The notes under the pieces: model-generated
What the model saw: the letters and a program-made list of their open reading frames with translations, nothing else
The model's database searches: none
Told to the model about the DNA's origin: nothing
From: Firmicutes bacterium UBA5227
Lineage (GTDB): Bacteria; Bacillota; Clostridia; Tissierellales; Sedimentibacteraceae
Assembly (NCBI GenBank): GCA_002409285.1
Contig: DHUT01000082.1
Location: 1-6,550 of the forward strand
Reading direction: 5' to 3'
DNA length: 6,550 bases
In this document: positions 6,489-6,550 of the stretch, one piece after another
How the letters are laid out: every line of letters begins with the position of its first letter
Numbering within the stretch: position 1 is the first letter of the stretch
Position numbers and translations under genes: made by a program

Positions 6489-6550
6489 AAAATCAATCCT
6501 TTCATATAATACGCAGTTGAGCTTCACCAATGTATTTGCTCCCTTTCGGT
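6489..6550 (-). other. Region upstream of aspS; no gene identified
   Basis: Sixty-two bases before aspS. It contains the aspS ribosome binding site (6502-6497) and a second strong site AAAGGGAG (6546-6539) eight bases before an in-frame TTG at 6530. Two other minus-strand frames are open from the edge and stop at 6524 (ending REQIHW) and 6502 (ending EAQLRII). Either could be the tail of an upstream gene, but neither is recognisable. No T-box antiterminator or promoter is convincing in this short piece. Confidence 0.4.

Noticed and set aside
6503..6530. TTGGTG-16-TATATG as an aspS promoter
   Set aside because: A start from it would fall within or after the ribosome binding site at 6502-6497, so it could not yield a normal aspS message.
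6489..6550. T-box leader before aspS
   Set aside because: Such leaders are common before synthetase genes in Firmicutes, but the conserved T-box sequence and antiterminator/terminator hairpin are not present in these 62 bases. One further upstream cannot be excluded.

Overview
The window looks like a piece of a low-GC, spore-forming Clostridia chromosome. The reasons are AT-rich sequence, strong AGGAGG-type ribosome binding sites, clostridial-type GatCAB subunits, and a LysM/GH18 spore-cortex hydrolase of the SleL/YaaH family. Genus and species cannot be fixed by reading. Every supported gene is on the minus strand, so transcription runs from high to low coordinates. There are no RNA genes, insertion sequences or CRISPR arrays that I can see.

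Layout, in transcription order: 6489-6550 is the region before aspS, with no identifiable gene. Then come aspS (4740-6488), gatC (4440-4730), gatA (2956-4413) and gatB (1541-2959), which form a tightly packed operon. The aspS stop codon overlaps the gatC ribosome binding site, and gatA and gatB share an ATGA overlap. An 87-base gap with a plausible promoter and three 11-bp-spaced direct repeats follows. Next is a cortex-lytic enzyme gene of the sleL/yaaH type (170-1453), a 77-base gap with a small palindrome and a possible sporulation-type promoter, and the first 30 codons of an unrecognised gene that runs off the left edge (1-92).

The operon makes sense as one pathway. AspRS charges tRNA(Asp), and probably mischarges tRNA(Asn), with aspartate. 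GatCAB then amidates Asp-tRNA(Asn) to Asn-tRNA(Asn), using ammonia released from glutamine by GatA and ATP-dependent activation by GatB. AspRS carries the RDHGG-type histidine associated with non-discriminating bacterial enzymes, which supports this reading. Its overall motif set also resembles alphaproteobacterial AspRS more than the usual Bacillus/Clostridium housekeeping enzyme, so the whole cassette may be a specialised second (AspRS2/GatCAB) set.

I do not see an undescribed biological system here. The points most worth a second look are the AspRS lineage and specificity, the possibility that this GatCAB is a second specialised copy, and the phased repeats before the sporulation hydrolase gene.
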